In this document: positions 1 through 7,679 of the stretch, in pieces
Layout of the letters: every line of letters begins with the position of its first letter
Position numbering within the stretch: position 1 is the first letter of the stretch
From: Bacteroidales bacterium
Lineage (GTDB): Bacteria; Bacteroidota; Bacteroidia; Bacteroidales; GCA-2711565
Assembly: GCA_029931995.1 (NCBI GenBank)
Contig: JAOZQX010000025.1
Coordinates: 1 to 9,965 of the forward strand
Length of the DNA: 9,965 nucleotides
Direction: 5' to 3'
Notes under the pieces: model-generated
The model's database searches: none
What the model was told of the DNA's origin: nothing
What the model saw: the letters and a program-made list of their open reading frames with translations, nothing else
Position numbers and translations under genes: made by a program

Positions 1-2505
1 GAAAATAATATTTCCATCTTTATCAGTAATAGAAATCAACACTTCTTGTTTTTCTTTAAGATAAAAAGGAATGTCAGCGGCTCTTGTAGTAAAGGCATAC
101 CACCAACTTTGATTGTACGGAAGCAGTGCATCATCAATATCATAAACATAGCAATTATCGCTCAATATTTCCTGACTCAAATTCTGAATGTATTCAACGT
201 CCATAGCCCACATACCACGGCCATGCGTTGCAGCAACCATTATATTGTCGCGTGGATGAATAATGATATCCTGAACATAAGTAGTTGGGAAACTGCCATT
301 CAGCGTTTGCCAATAATTACCCCCATCTATAGAAACAAAAACTCCGTAATCGGTTCCAACATATAAAATGTTTTTATATTTTGGATCTTCGCGGATAACA
401 TTAAGAGGTCCGTAAGGGATGTTGTTTGTAATATCAGTCCAGCTTTCGCCATAGTCATTCGATTTCCATAAATAAGCTGCCATGTCATCATCTCGTTTGC
501 CGTTTTGACTCATATAAACAACGCCCTCATCGTACTGGGATGCAGACAATTGAGTAACCCATTTACCGTAGGGCAATCCCTTGTTTATTTCTTCCCAATC
601 AGTCCCATGATTTTTTGTAATCCAAACACGGCCATCATCTGTTCCGGCATAAATTAATCCAAATTTTAAAGGTGATTCGGAAATTGTAAATATGGTTTGA
701 TAAGGAATATCTCCATTTTTTTCAGGGATGTTATAAGTTAAATCAGGACTAATTTTTTCCCAACTTTCACCTTTATCTAACGAACGATGTAGAAATTGTG
801 TCCCATGATAAATAATTTGTGGATTGTGTTCGGATAAAATAAATGGAGCAAGCCATTGACCTCTTAACTTTTTAACTCCCTCGGGTGTTTTAGGCATGAT
901 GTTTTTGTCCAGCCTTTTTTCCATATCTGTTCTGGTAATTGAACCATAAAAACCTGCAGAATAAACAGTGTTTGGATCGGTAGGATCAATAAAATGATTG
1001 CTGCCTTCTCCGCCCGGAGCTTGTTCAAATTCAGCGGGAGGAATATTATTACGACCCCAGCTTAAATCAACTTCGCCTCGAAAACTACCATGATCCTGAA
1101 TTGAGCCATACACCCTGAAAGGTGTATCCATATCATAATTTAAATTGAAAAATTGAACCAATGGAAGATTATTATAAAATGTCCTAAAGTTTTTCCCGTC
1201 GTAGGAAATAGCCACTCCACCATCATTAACGTTAACCAAATAGTTTGGATGTTCCGGATCAATCCATAAACCGTGATGATCGCCATGCATCCCCATCAAT
1301 GGTTTAAAGGTTTTACCACTATCTTCAGATAGATTTAGTGCGAGCCCCATAACATAAATTTTGTTTTCATTCACCGGGTCAACACGCATTTGTCCGAAAA
1401 CCCAACCATACGTTCCTGATATTTCTTCCATATAAGCGTTTTGCTCACTGGTTTTATACCAGTTTTTTCCAGCATCATTTGATTTGAAAATAGTTGCTCC
1501 CTTAATTCGCCCGCTACTTGGACGACCATAAGAATCATATAGTTCGTTTAGCTTATTGTTTTCTTCAAGTTTTTCGTAATTATCGATAAAAGCATACATT
1601 ACATTGGCTTGTGCTTTACAAAGGTCAATGCCAATGCGACCTCTGAATTTTGCTTCGGGAAGGCCATTGTTCATCTCAGTCCATGTTTTACCACCATCTT
1701 TTGTTTCGAGAATTCCGCTGTGCTCATAATCTGTTTCGTTACGTGGATCGTTCCATTTTTTACGAATACGCTCCCAAGTGGCAATGTAAATATGGTCAGG
1801 ATCATTTGGATCCATTACCATATCAATAACTCCGGTTTTATCATTGATATAAAAAATCTTTTCCCAATGTCTTCCGCCGTCAATGGTTTTGTATAAACCT
1901 CGTTCTTCATTAGTTGTCCACTCGTTTCCTGAAGCAGCTACAAAAACTATATCCGAATTGTGAGGATGAACTAAAATTCGTGCAATTGTATTAGTATTAG
2001 TTAATCCCATATGCTTCCATGTTTCACCCGCATCTTTTGAAAGGTATATACCTGCTCCGGTTTGGGAACTTCTAAAAATATTAGCTTCGCCGGTACCTGC
2101 CCAAATAATGTTTTGATTTTGAGGGTCTAGGGCGATATCTCCAATAGAAGTTGACATAGCGTTTTCAAAAATAGGTTTCCAACTTACTCCCTCGTTAGTC
2201 GTTTTCCAAATTCCACCCGAAGCTCCGGCAATATAAATGGTGAAATTTTCACTAACCGGTGTAACAACTTCTACATCTGTCATACGGCCGCTAATATTTG
2301 TAGGACCGACAAACTGCCATGGTAAATTTTTAAAGATCGATTTGTCTTTCATTTTTACAAACTCTTGGTGCCAGGCAATGCGTTGTTCGGCTGGGGTTTT
2401 TTCAATAACACTTTGTTTCTTTGCGAAAATTGTAGTGTTAAACATTACAATAAACCCAAGTATGAGTATTGCATGATTTTTTTTGGTGATTTGAGAGATT
2501 AACAT
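1..2505 (-). CDS. Exported VPS10/sortilin-like BNR-repeat protein (C-terminus cut off)
   Basis: The frame is open from an ATG at 2505 to the left edge: 835 codons with no stop, so the end of the protein is missing. Residues 1-28 look like a signal peptide (basic start, hydrophobic 12-27, probable cleavage after Phe-Ala). The rest is a beta-propeller-type repeat protein. Asp-box motifs (S/T-x-D-x-G-x-x-W) end at Trp 109, 163, 214, 275, 349, 582, 637, 689 and 732, with weaker ones at 392-400 and 433-440. Family landmarks are WQFVGPTNISGRMTDV (63-78), HGDHHGLWIDP (407-417) and HGRGMW (761-766). The visible end, near ISITDKDGNIIF, resembles the start of a FlgD-like Ig domain. Bacterial members are annotated as sortilin/VPS10, sialidase-like or 'glycosyl hydrolase' proteins, but no enzymatic activity is established from these repeats. 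An extracellular or periplasmic location is inferred. A type IX secretion tail cannot be checked because the C-terminus is outside the window. Confidence 0.93.
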   Translation of the reverse strand, partial: MLISQITKKNHAILILGFIVMFNTTIFAKKQSVIEKTPAEQRIAWHQEFVKMKDKSIFKNLPWQFVGPTNISGRMTDVEVVTPVSENFTIYIAGASGGIWKTTNEGVSWKPIFENAMSTSIGDIALDPQNQNIIWAGTGEANIFRSSQTGAGIYLSKDAGETWKHMGLTNTNTIARILVHPHNSDIVFVAASGNEWTTNEERGLYKTIDGGRHWEKIFYINDKTGVIDMVMDPNDPDHIYIATWERIRKKWNDPRNETDYEHSGILETKDGGKTWTEMNNGLPEAKFRGRIGIDLCKAQANVMYAFIDNYEKLEENNKLNELYDSYGRPSSGRIKGATIFKSNDAGKNWYKTSEQNAYMEEISGTYGWVFGQMRVDPVNENKIYVMGLALNLSEDSGKTFKPLMGMHGDHHGLWIDPEHPNYLVNVNDGGVAISYDGKNFRTFYNNLPLVQFFNLNYDMDTPFRVYGSIQDHGSFRGEVDLSWGRNNIPPAEFEQAPGGEGSNHFIDPTDPNTVYSAGFYGSITRTDMEKRLDKNIMPKTPEGVKKLRGQWLAPFILSEHNPQIIYHGTQFLHRSLDKGESWEKISPDLTYNIPEKNGDIPYQTIFTISESPLKFGLIYAGTDDGRVWITKNHGTDWEEINKGLPYGKWVTQLSASQYDEGVVYMSQNGKRDDDMAAYLWKSNDYGESWTDITNNIPYGPLNVIREDPKYKNILYVGTDYGVFVSIDGGNYWQTLNGSFPTTYVQDIIIHPRDNIMVAATHGRGMWAMDVEYIQNLSQEILSDNCYVYDIDDALLPYNQSWWYAFTTRAADIPFYLKEKQEVLISITDKDGNIIF

Positions 2506-2583
2506 CGGTATAAGTTTTTTGATTTTTTAAAATTGTGATGCAATTTAATGATGATGAGTATGTTTAACAAGTCGCAATTGGTT

Positions 2584-2604
2584 TTTTAGACAAAACATCT
2601 AAAA
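2584..2604. repeat. Perfect 7-bp inverted repeat in the 2506-2641 gap
   Basis: TTTTAGA and TCTAAAA flank a 7-base spacer, 79 bases upstream of the BNR-repeat protein start and 38 bases beyond the exonuclease stop. The stem has one G-C pair and no U tract follows it in the minus direction, so it is a poor intrinsic terminator. An operator or a chance AT-rich palindrome is possible. Otherwise the 136-base gap holds no gene and no convincing TAnnTTTG promoter on the minus strand. Confidence 0.35.
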
Positions 2605-2641
2605 TCAAGGATTAATTGGGAAGCTTATCGAACAAAAAGAT

Positions 2642-3148
2642 TTATGATGCATTTTTTTCAATTGACATCAATAACTCAAAAAGCTTTGTTGTTGCCAATG
2701 CATCGCCATAGGCTCGATGACGGCCTTCGTTTCTAATATTCAAATCGTTGCAAATATTGCCTAAGCTGTAAGATCTTTTTCCGGGGATTAATTTTCGGGA
2801 AAGTTTAACGGTACAAAGAGTTTCTCTTATGTAGTCATAGCCCAGACTGCTAAATTCTGATCGCATGAAATTATAATCAAAAGTAGCATTGTGTGCAACA
2901 ATGATTTTACCTTCGGTCATTAATACAATCTTTTTGGCAATTTCATAAAATTTTGGAGCTGTAGCAACCATTTGATTGTTGATTCCGGTAAGTCGTGTTA
3001 TTTGATTTGAGATGTTTTTTTCTGGATTTATTAAAGTTGTAAACTCATCAATAATCCTTTTTCCATTATGGATGTAAATTGCTATTTCTGTAATCTTCTC
3101 TGTTTTGGAACTTAGTCCGGTGGTTTCTACATCAATTATTGCATACAT
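2642..3148 (-). CDS. DEDDh 3'-5' exonuclease (DnaQ/epsilon-like)
   Basis: This is a 168-residue single-domain exonuclease of the DnaQ/PolC-epsilon superfamily, which removes nucleotides from DNA or RNA 3' ends using two metal ions. All DEDDh residues are visible: Asp6 and Glu8 in IIDVETTG, Asp91 in HNATFD, and His144 plus Asp149 in GRHRAYGDA. The frame stays open to an ATG at 3223, but the family N-terminus begins right at the Exo I strand (MYAIIDVETTG). The extra 25 residues are low-complexity and would run through the divergent promoter region, so I choose the ATG at 3148. A GAGG lies 4 bases upstream, rather close for a Shine-Dalgarno. In Bacteroidota this domain is often fused to a UvrC-like GIY-YIG nuclease; here it stands alone. 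It could be a repair or proofreading nuclease or an RNase T-like enzyme; the substrate cannot be read from the sequence. Confidence 0.9.
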   Translation of the reverse strand: MYAIIDVETTGLSSKTEKITEIAIYIHNGKRIIDEFTTLINPEKNISNQITRLTGINNQMVATAPKFYEIAKKIVLMTEGKIIVAHNATFDYNFMRSEFSSLGYDYIRETLCTVKLSRKLIPGKRSYSLGNICNDLNIRNEGRHRAYGDALATTKLFELLMSIEKNAS

Positions 3149-3183
3149 ATTCCTCAGCTTGATTATCGAAATTAATAAAAATT

Positions 3184-3212
3184 TTGAGTCAGTTTTATAT
3201 TTTGTAAATTTG
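3184..3212 (+). promoter_or_regulatory. Bacteroidota-type promoter for adenine deaminase
   Basis: A TTG at 3184-3186 and a perfect TAnnTTTG (TAAATTTG, 3205-3212) are separated by 18 bases, matching the -33/-7 pattern of the Bacteroidota primary sigma factor. Transcription would begin near 3217-3220, leaving a leader of only about 15-18 bases before the ATG at 3235. That is too short for a riboswitch. The start codon has no Shine-Dalgarno. Confidence 0.6.
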
Positions 3213-3234
3213 TTTAAATACAAAAACTCATATT

Positions 3235-4860
3235 ATGAACTATCGAATTAGTGGCCATATTGTTGACATTGTTAATCAGAAGATTTTTAAAGGAGTAATA
3301 AAAATAAAAGATGGAAAGATAATATCTGTACATGAAGCTGAAGAAGTAGATAATCAATTCATTACTCCGGGTTTAATTGATGCCCATATTCATATTGAGA
3401 GTTCAATGTTAACTCCTGCACAGTTTGCACGGATGGCCGTTGTTCACGGAACTGTGGCTACGGTTTCTGACCCTCACGAAATTGCTAATGTGTTGGGTGT
3501 TGATGGGATAAAGTTTATGATTGAGAGTGGAAAAAAAACTCCTTTTAAGTTTTTCTTTGGTGCCCCATCTTGTGTTCCTGCAACTGGTTTTGAGTCGTCT
3601 GGGGCTATTTTGAATGTTAAAGAAACCGAAGAATTGTTAAAAATGGATGAGGTTAAATACCTTTCGGAGATGATGAATTTTCCGGGTGTGTTGTTTGGAG
3701 ATGAAGAGGTTCATGCAAAATTAGCATTGGCAAAAAAATATCAAAAACCGATAGATGGTCATGCTCCGGGCGTTGTAGGCGAAGATGCAAAAAAATATAT
3801 TGAAGCCGGGATTACTACCGATCATGAATGTTTTGGAATGGAGGAAGCAGTAGAAAAGATCAAGTATGGGATGAAAGTTCTGATACGGGAGGGTAGTGCT
3901 GCCAAAAACTTTGATGAACTTATTGATTTATTAAAGGACTATCCCGATGAAATCATGTTTTGTTCAGATGATAAACATCCCGATGATTTAGAGAAAGGAC
4001 ATATTAATCAATTAGTAAAGCGAGCTATTGCTAAGGGCTATAATCCTTTAAGAGTTCTTCGGTCATGCATTTTGAATCCTGTTAAGCATTATAATTTGGA
4101 AGTGGGAATGTTACAGGAAGGTGATGATGCCGATTTTATTATCGTTAATAATTTAAGTGATTTTACTATTAAAGAAACCTATATTCGAGGATTTAAGGTT
4201 TCAAGTAATAATCAGTCATTATTAGGGGCGGTTATTGATAGTTCGCCTAACAATTTTATTGCTGAAAAAATATTTGAAAAAGATATACAGCTAAAAGCTG
4301 AAACAAAAACTATTCGCGTTATTGAAGCCTTGGAAGGGCAGTTAATTACAAATGCGCTGGAGCTGCCTGCAAAAATTATTGACGGTTTTGTATGTAGTGA
4401 TACTGAACAAGATGTTTTAAAATTGGTAGTGATGAATCGCTATAAAGTCAGCAAGCCATCTGTTGCGTTTATTAAAAACTTTGGATTTAAGAATGGAGCT
4501 ATTGCTTCAACAGTGGCTCACGATAGTCATAATATTATTGCTGTTGGTGTTAACGATGAAGATATTGTTGATGCTATAAACCTTCTTGTTGAGTCAAAAG
4601 GAGGTATTTCTTGTGTGAATAAGGATACTAAATTACACCTTCCTTTGCCAGTTGGCGGAATTATGTCGAATGAAGATGCGTATAAAGTAGCAAATGATTA
4701 CGAGTTGATTGATCAAGGGGTAAAAGCATTGGGAGCCAAGCTAAAAGCTCCTTTTATGACCTTGTCTTTTATGGCTTTATTGGTGATCCCTGAGTTAAAA
4801 TTAAGTGATAAGGGATTGTTCGATGGGAAGCAATTTGCATTCACTTCTGTATTTGTTTAA
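3235..4860 (+). CDS. ade: Adenine deaminase
   Basis: A 541-residue amidohydrolase that converts adenine to hypoxanthine and ammonia (EC 3.5.4.2) in cytoplasmic purine salvage. The N-terminal strand is followed by ITPGLIDAHIHIESSM, with metal-binding His51 and His53. Further metal and active-site landmarks are the family signature SEMMNFPGV (144-152, with Glu145), His176 in GHAPG, His197 in TDHECFG, and SDDKH (244-248). The C-terminal domain, roughly 365-541, carries AHDSHN (428-433) and the typical adenine deaminase C-terminal fold. The length is close to the usual 540-600 residues and no motif is missing. These features separate it from adenosine deaminase and from dihydroorotase or imidazolonepropionase relatives. 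It is divergent from the exonuclease and followed after 76 bases by an ArsR-like regulator on the same strand. No hairpin terminator is visible after the stop. Confidence 0.95.
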   Translation: MNYRISGHIVDIVNQKIFKGVIKIKDGKIISVHEAEEVDNQFITPGLIDAHIHIESSMLTPAQFARMAVVHGTVATVSDPHEIANVLGVDGIKFMIESGKKTPFKFFFGAPSCVPATGFESSGAILNVKETEELLKMDEVKYLSEMMNFPGVLFGDEEVHAKLALAKKYQKPIDGHAPGVVGEDAKKYIEAGITTDHECFGMEEAVEKIKYGMKVLIREGSAAKNFDELIDLLKDYPDEIMFCSDDKHPDDLEKGHINQLVKRAIAKGYNPLRVLRSCILNPVKHYNLEVGMLQEGDDADFIIVNNLSDFTIKETYIRGFKVSSNNQSLLGAVIDSSPNNFIAEKIFEKDIQLKAETKTIRVIEALEGQLITNALELPAKIIDGFVCSDTEQDVLKLVVMNRYKVSKPSVAFIKNFGFKNGAIASTVAHDSHNIIAVGVNDEDIVDAINLLVESKGGISCVNKDTKLHLPLPVGGIMSNEDAYKVANDYELIDQGVKALGAKLKAPFMTLSFMALLVIPELKLSDKGLFDGKQFAFTSVFV

Positions 4861-4870
4861 ATCTATTTTA

Positions 4871-4922
4871 TGATATATATACATATTTACTTGGATGTGA
4901 TATATATATTTTCATACTTTTG
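4871..4922 (+). promoter_or_regulatory. Promoter and candidate operator of the ArsR-type gene
   Basis: TTG at 4891-4893 and TACTTTTG at 4915-4922 (a perfect TAnnTTTG) are 21 bases apart, giving a good Bacteroidota promoter 14 bases before the ATG at 4937. An 11-base direct repeat, TGATATATATA, occurs at 4871-4881, just upstream of the -33 element, and at 4898-4908, inside the spacer. The first copy sits within TATG-N9-CATA. Repeats overlapping the promoter are where an autoregulating ArsR-family dimer would bind, so operator function is inferred, but simple AT richness could also produce them. Confidence 0.5.
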
Positions 4923-4936
4923 TAAAAAAAATAATT

Positions 4937-5236
4937 ATGGGAAACTTAGTTATCGATATCTCAAAACTCGAAATGGCAGCCAGCAAATTACGTGCAATTG
5001 CTCATCCTATGCGGATTGCTATTATTGATCTATTAAATACTAGCCAAAAGTTAAGTGTAACTGAAATTTACAAAAAACTTAATATTGAGCAGGCATCTGC
5101 TTCTCACCACTTAAATATTTTAAAAAATAAAGGGGTGTTGGTATCCAAGCGAGAAGGAAAAAAAATATTTTATTCGTTAAAAAGCGTTACGCTCACCGAA
5201 ATTGTTGAGTGCATCAACCGCTGTAATGAGGAATAG
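4937..5236 (+). CDS. ArsR/SmtB-type winged-helix transcriptional regulator
   Basis: A 99-residue single-domain DNA-binding protein. RAIAHPMRIAIIDLL (19-33) is the typical first-helix signature, and QASASHHLNILKNKGVL (52-68) is the helix-turn-helix with its recognition helix. KREGKKIFYSL (71-81) is the beta wing. The family acts as homodimeric repressors released by a metal, a thiol oxidant or another signal. The classical alpha3 metal motif (ELCVCDL) is absent: that region reads VTEIYKKLNIEQ and has no cysteine. The only cysteines are Cys92 and Cys96 in the last helix (ECINRC), so any thiol or metal sensing would have to use them. It has its own promoter and is followed convergently by a lipoprotein gene. 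Its target may be itself or the adjacent adenine deaminase gene; neither is shown. Confidence 0.9.
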   Translation: MGNLVIDISKLEMAASKLRAIAHPMRIAIIDLLNTSQKLSVTEIYKKLNIEQASASHHLNILKNKGVLVSKREGKKIFYSLKSVTLTEIVECINRCNEE

Positions 5237-5247
5237 AAGATGAATGC

Positions 5248-5265
5248 GGGATTATTTTAATTCCC
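5248..5265. terminator. Weak hairpin at the convergent gene ends
   Basis: GGG-ATTA, a TTT loop, then TAAT, one bulged T and CCC can fold into a seven-pair stem between the regulator stop (5236) and the lipoprotein stop (5252-5254), overlapping the last lipoprotein codons. It could serve both converging transcripts, but the U tracts on either side are poor, so this is tentative. Confidence 0.25.
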
Positions 5266-7033
5266 AACTTTCTTCGAAATCCCAATTAGCTCTTAATTCA
5301 ATTTCTGCACCCAGATAAATAATACGTTCTGCTTGTCTTTTATAGGCGTAATTTCCTGTATCCCAGTATCCGTTTTCATTTTCATCAAGAATAGCTCGTA
5401 ACTTATAGTTGCCGGGATTCATATTCTCAAAGCGTATAATTCCTTCTTTGGTAATTGTTTTTTCTTTCAGAACAACATCATTGTCGTCCAATAATTGAAC
5501 AATCCACGGGATGTCAAATTGATCAGGAACAATGGTAAAAACCAAATTCCCGTATTCATCTTTATTTTTTGTTGAGAAGGTATAGATAAGGCTATCATTA
5601 AGTTTTCCATGAATATTGAATAGTGTGGAATCGGGAATAATTAGCTTATATTTAACTTTTTCAACAAGATTTTTATTAATGATTAAGTGTCGTTTGCTAG
5701 AATCAGAAAAGAAAACATCAGGAATTGAAGAAATACTATCGTCTTCTATCCAAATAAAAGAAGAAAAGTCGTATTGTTCCAAGGGATAATCAAAATCCAG
5801 TTTTATTTTTTGGCCTAATTCGGCAGTATTTTGGATAAGATTACTTACTACTTTCAGCGGAACGATTTTTACGGCTAAAGTATCTACCCCATCTTTACCT
5901 TTTGCTTTTTTGGAAGACCCTTTGTTTTTACGGCCAGATTTTTTTTCAGGTTTTTTTACGGAAAATTCAAGCGTGTCGAGTATAATCCCGTCTGCAATAA
6001 ATTCGATTTGAATTGTATCGGGAACAACTGGTTTTATCCATGCTAAAATGGAATCATTTCGTGCATTGGGCTCATCAATCTTCCAGTCTAAGGTTGAGTC
6101 AAAATTCAAAGGGTTCAGGGTGTAATTTTCGCATGGGAAATCGAGTAATATTTGAATCTTATAATTATCTAATAAACCATGTTCTGCAATATCTTGGGTC
6201 GAATCAATGGCCGAGAACATATAAAGTTCGGTAGGTGTATAATCATATTCAACCAGAAGGATTGAATCCATAGCTGCACTATCAATTACAGCAATTGTTC
6301 GTGAGCCTGTGTAATATGGGTATACCATCGAATCCCCAAAAGCTATTTCTTCGTAAGGCAAATCATATAAATAATTACTATTTTGGTCATTTAAAGCAAA
6401 TATTTTATACGGAAGATTTCTTAAATTATGTAAACTAAAATTCCCTTCCTTATCTGTTTTGGCAACATAGCTTGGACGAATACGTAAGGGCAGTGAATCT
6501 AAAGGAATGGTGTCGTTTTCATCGGCATAAAGCATAACAGAAACATTTTCAGCTGGTAGTCCGCTGAAAGTATTTTTAACAATTCCTTTCAGACTAAGCG
6601 AATCTACAAAACTGCCGGTTGAAAAAACATATTCAAAATTTGGGTAAGGATTTGACTCCGTTAAATCTACAACTGCATTCCCAATAAAAATAGTATAGGT
6701 AGTATTTTCGTTGAGTTGTTCATCTTCGTGTAGCTCAATAATCACCGATTTCTTTTTAATTTTTATTTCAGGCATATTCTCCATGGGTGGCGAAATCAAC
6801 ATTTGTTGCTGTAGGCTTTTGAGTTGAATGAACTCGTTGAAATCAATTTTCATTTCCCTATCTGAAAAATTTGCCGAATAGTTTTCGGGTTCGGAAGAAA
6901 TAACAACCGGAGGCGTTTCATCTTTAGGCCCACCTGATGGGCTTACAGGATTGGCACACTTTACCATGACGAATGCAAGCAATCCTGTCATTGCAAAATA
7001 TGAAATGGAGCGTATTAATTTGTGTTTTTGCAT
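5252..7033 (-). CDS. Ig-like domain lipoprotein
   Basis: A 593-residue probable lipoprotein. The signal segment (1-25) ends in VMVKC and is followed by CANPVSPSGGPKDETPP, a start I recognise from Bacteroidota Ig-like (Big_5 type) lipoproteins, so Cys26 is the likely lipidated residue. Lys at -1 is unusual, since Ala, Gly or Ser is normal. Residues 41-140 form the Ig-like domain. Residues 146-232 look like a carboxypeptidase-regulatory/transthyretin-type beta domain. A long middle part contains a Lys-rich linker (about 359-382), then a further Ig-like region and a C-terminal beta domain. The motif ALNDQNSNYLYD (213-224) recurs as AILDENENGYWD (547-558). An outer-membrane or periplasmic location is inferred and the molecular role is unknown. 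It is the last gene of a probable operon, 23 bases after the deacetylase stop. Confidence 0.85.
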   Translation of the reverse strand: MQKHKLIRSISYFAMTGLLAFVMVKCANPVSPSGGPKDETPPVVISSEPENYSANFSDREMKIDFNEFIQLKSLQQQMLISPPMENMPEIKIKKKSVIIELHEDEQLNENTTYTIFIGNAVVDLTESNPYPNFEYVFSTGSFVDSLSLKGIVKNTFSGLPAENVSVMLYADENDTIPLDSLPLRIRPSYVAKTDKEGNFSLHNLRNLPYKIFALNDQNSNYLYDLPYEEIAFGDSMVYPYYTGSRTIAVIDSAAMDSILLVEYDYTPTELYMFSAIDSTQDIAEHGLLDNYKIQILLDFPCENYTLNPLNFDSTLDWKIDEPNARNDSILAWIKPVVPDTIQIEFIADGIILDTLEFSVKKPEKKSGRKNKGSSKKAKGKDGVDTLAVKIVPLKVVSNLIQNTAELGQKIKLDFDYPLEQYDFSSFIWIEDDSISSIPDVFFSDSSKRHLIINKNLVEKVKYKLIIPDSTLFNIHGKLNDSLIYTFSTKNKDEYGNLVFTIVPDQFDIPWIVQLLDDNDVVLKEKTITKEGIIRFENMNPGNYKLRAILDENENGYWDTGNYAYKRQAERIIYLGAEIELRANWDFEESWELK

Positions 7034-7038
7034 AATTG

Positions 7039-7056
7039 TTTTACAAAGATGTAAAA
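7039..7056. repeat. Perfect 7-bp inverted repeat between deacetylase and lipoprotein genes
   Basis: TTTTACA and TGTAAAA flank a 4-base loop and fill most of the 23-base gap between the deacetylase stop (7057-7059) and the lipoprotein ATG (7031-7033). In the minus-strand transcript the hairpin ends 5 bases before the lipoprotein start. It could modulate translation or mRNA processing, or be chance in AT-rich DNA. It has too little GC for a confident terminator. Confidence 0.4.
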
Positions 7057-7677
7057 TTATATTTCAATAGCCTCAAAACGATAGCCTTTTTCTTGAAAAT
7101 ATTTTAAACTTGCTTTCAAAGCAAACAACATTTTTTCTTTGGCTTTTATACTGTCATGAAAAACGACAATGGAACCGCTTTTGGTATATCGTAGTACATT
7201 AGTTTTACACTGCTCTTTACTTAATTTAATATCAAAGTCGCCACTTAATACTGACCACATGATTATTTTGTATTGCTTTTTTAAATACTTCACTTGTTTT
7301 CTCTTTATTCTTCCGTAGGGAGGACGAAATAAATTCGATTTTACGAGCTTAGATGTCTGAGAAATACTTTCGTAATAATCTGCATCCTTGATATTTATGG
7401 CGTTATTATGGTTTTTTGTGTGATTTCCAACAGTATGCCCCTGTTTTAATAATTCGTTATAAAGTTTGGGATGTGTTTCCACATTTTTGCCGATGCAAAA
7501 AAAAGTTGCTTTAGCATTAAAGCTTTTCAGAAGTTTTAAAACTTTTTCGGTTACTCCCGGGGTAGGGCCATCATCAAAAGTGAGGTATATAATTTTGTCA
7601 TTGTTTGGCAGGTTCCAAATTAATGATTTTGGAAAGAAAGGCTTTACCCACCATGTAGTGACAAAAATTTTCTTCAT
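7057..7677 (-). CDS. Polysaccharide deacetylase (NodB domain, CE4)
   Basis: A 206-residue protein that is almost entirely a NodB homology domain, the fold that removes N-acetyl groups from peptidoglycan, chitin-like or other amino-sugar polymers. CE4 motifs in order: TFDDGPTPG (33-41, catalytic Asp35 and metal Asp36), NHTKNH (85-90, metal His86 and His90), RPPYGR (118-123), SGDFD (145-149) and VVFHDS (171-176, catalytic His174). All expected catalytic and metal residues are present. The residue after His90 is Asn where the classic motif has Pro. The N-terminus (FVTTWWVKPFFPKSLIW) is aromatic and weakly hydrophobic but not a clear signal peptide, so the enzyme may be cytoplasmic or loosely membrane-bound. 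It starts 2 bases after the phosphoglycerate mutase stop, which points to co-transcription and possibly translational coupling. The natural substrate cannot be inferred. Confidence 0.92.
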   Translation of the reverse strand: MKKIFVTTWWVKPFFPKSLIWNLPNNDKIIYLTFDDGPTPGVTEKVLKLLKSFNAKATFFCIGKNVETHPKLYNELLKQGHTVGNHTKNHNNAINIKDADYYESISQTSKLVKSNLFRPPYGRIKRKQVKYLKKQYKIIMWSVLSGDFDIKLSKEQCKTNVLRYTKSGSIVVFHDSIKAKEKMLFALKASLKYFQEKGYRFEAIEI

Positions 7678-7679
7678 TT

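Noticed and set aside
46..2476. Short plus-strand open frames (46-366, 1609-1896, 2237-2476)
   Set aside because: They lie opposite the BNR/VPS10 coding frame, show no recognisable domain, and are shadows of the minus-strand gene.
3149..3234. Purine riboswitch upstream of adenine deaminase
   Set aside because: The likely leader is under 20 bases and the whole gap is 86 bases of AT-rich DNA with no three-way-junction pattern.
4937..5236. Classical arsenic or zinc sensor
   Set aside because: The alpha3 cysteine motif is absent and no resistance gene is nearby, so I name only the fold.
3235..5236. Adenine deaminase plus ArsR as a nucleotide-based defence pair
   Set aside because: The deaminase has the ordinary salvage-enzyme architecture, not the large RADAR-type adenosine deaminase, and no sensor ATPase or other defence partner is present.
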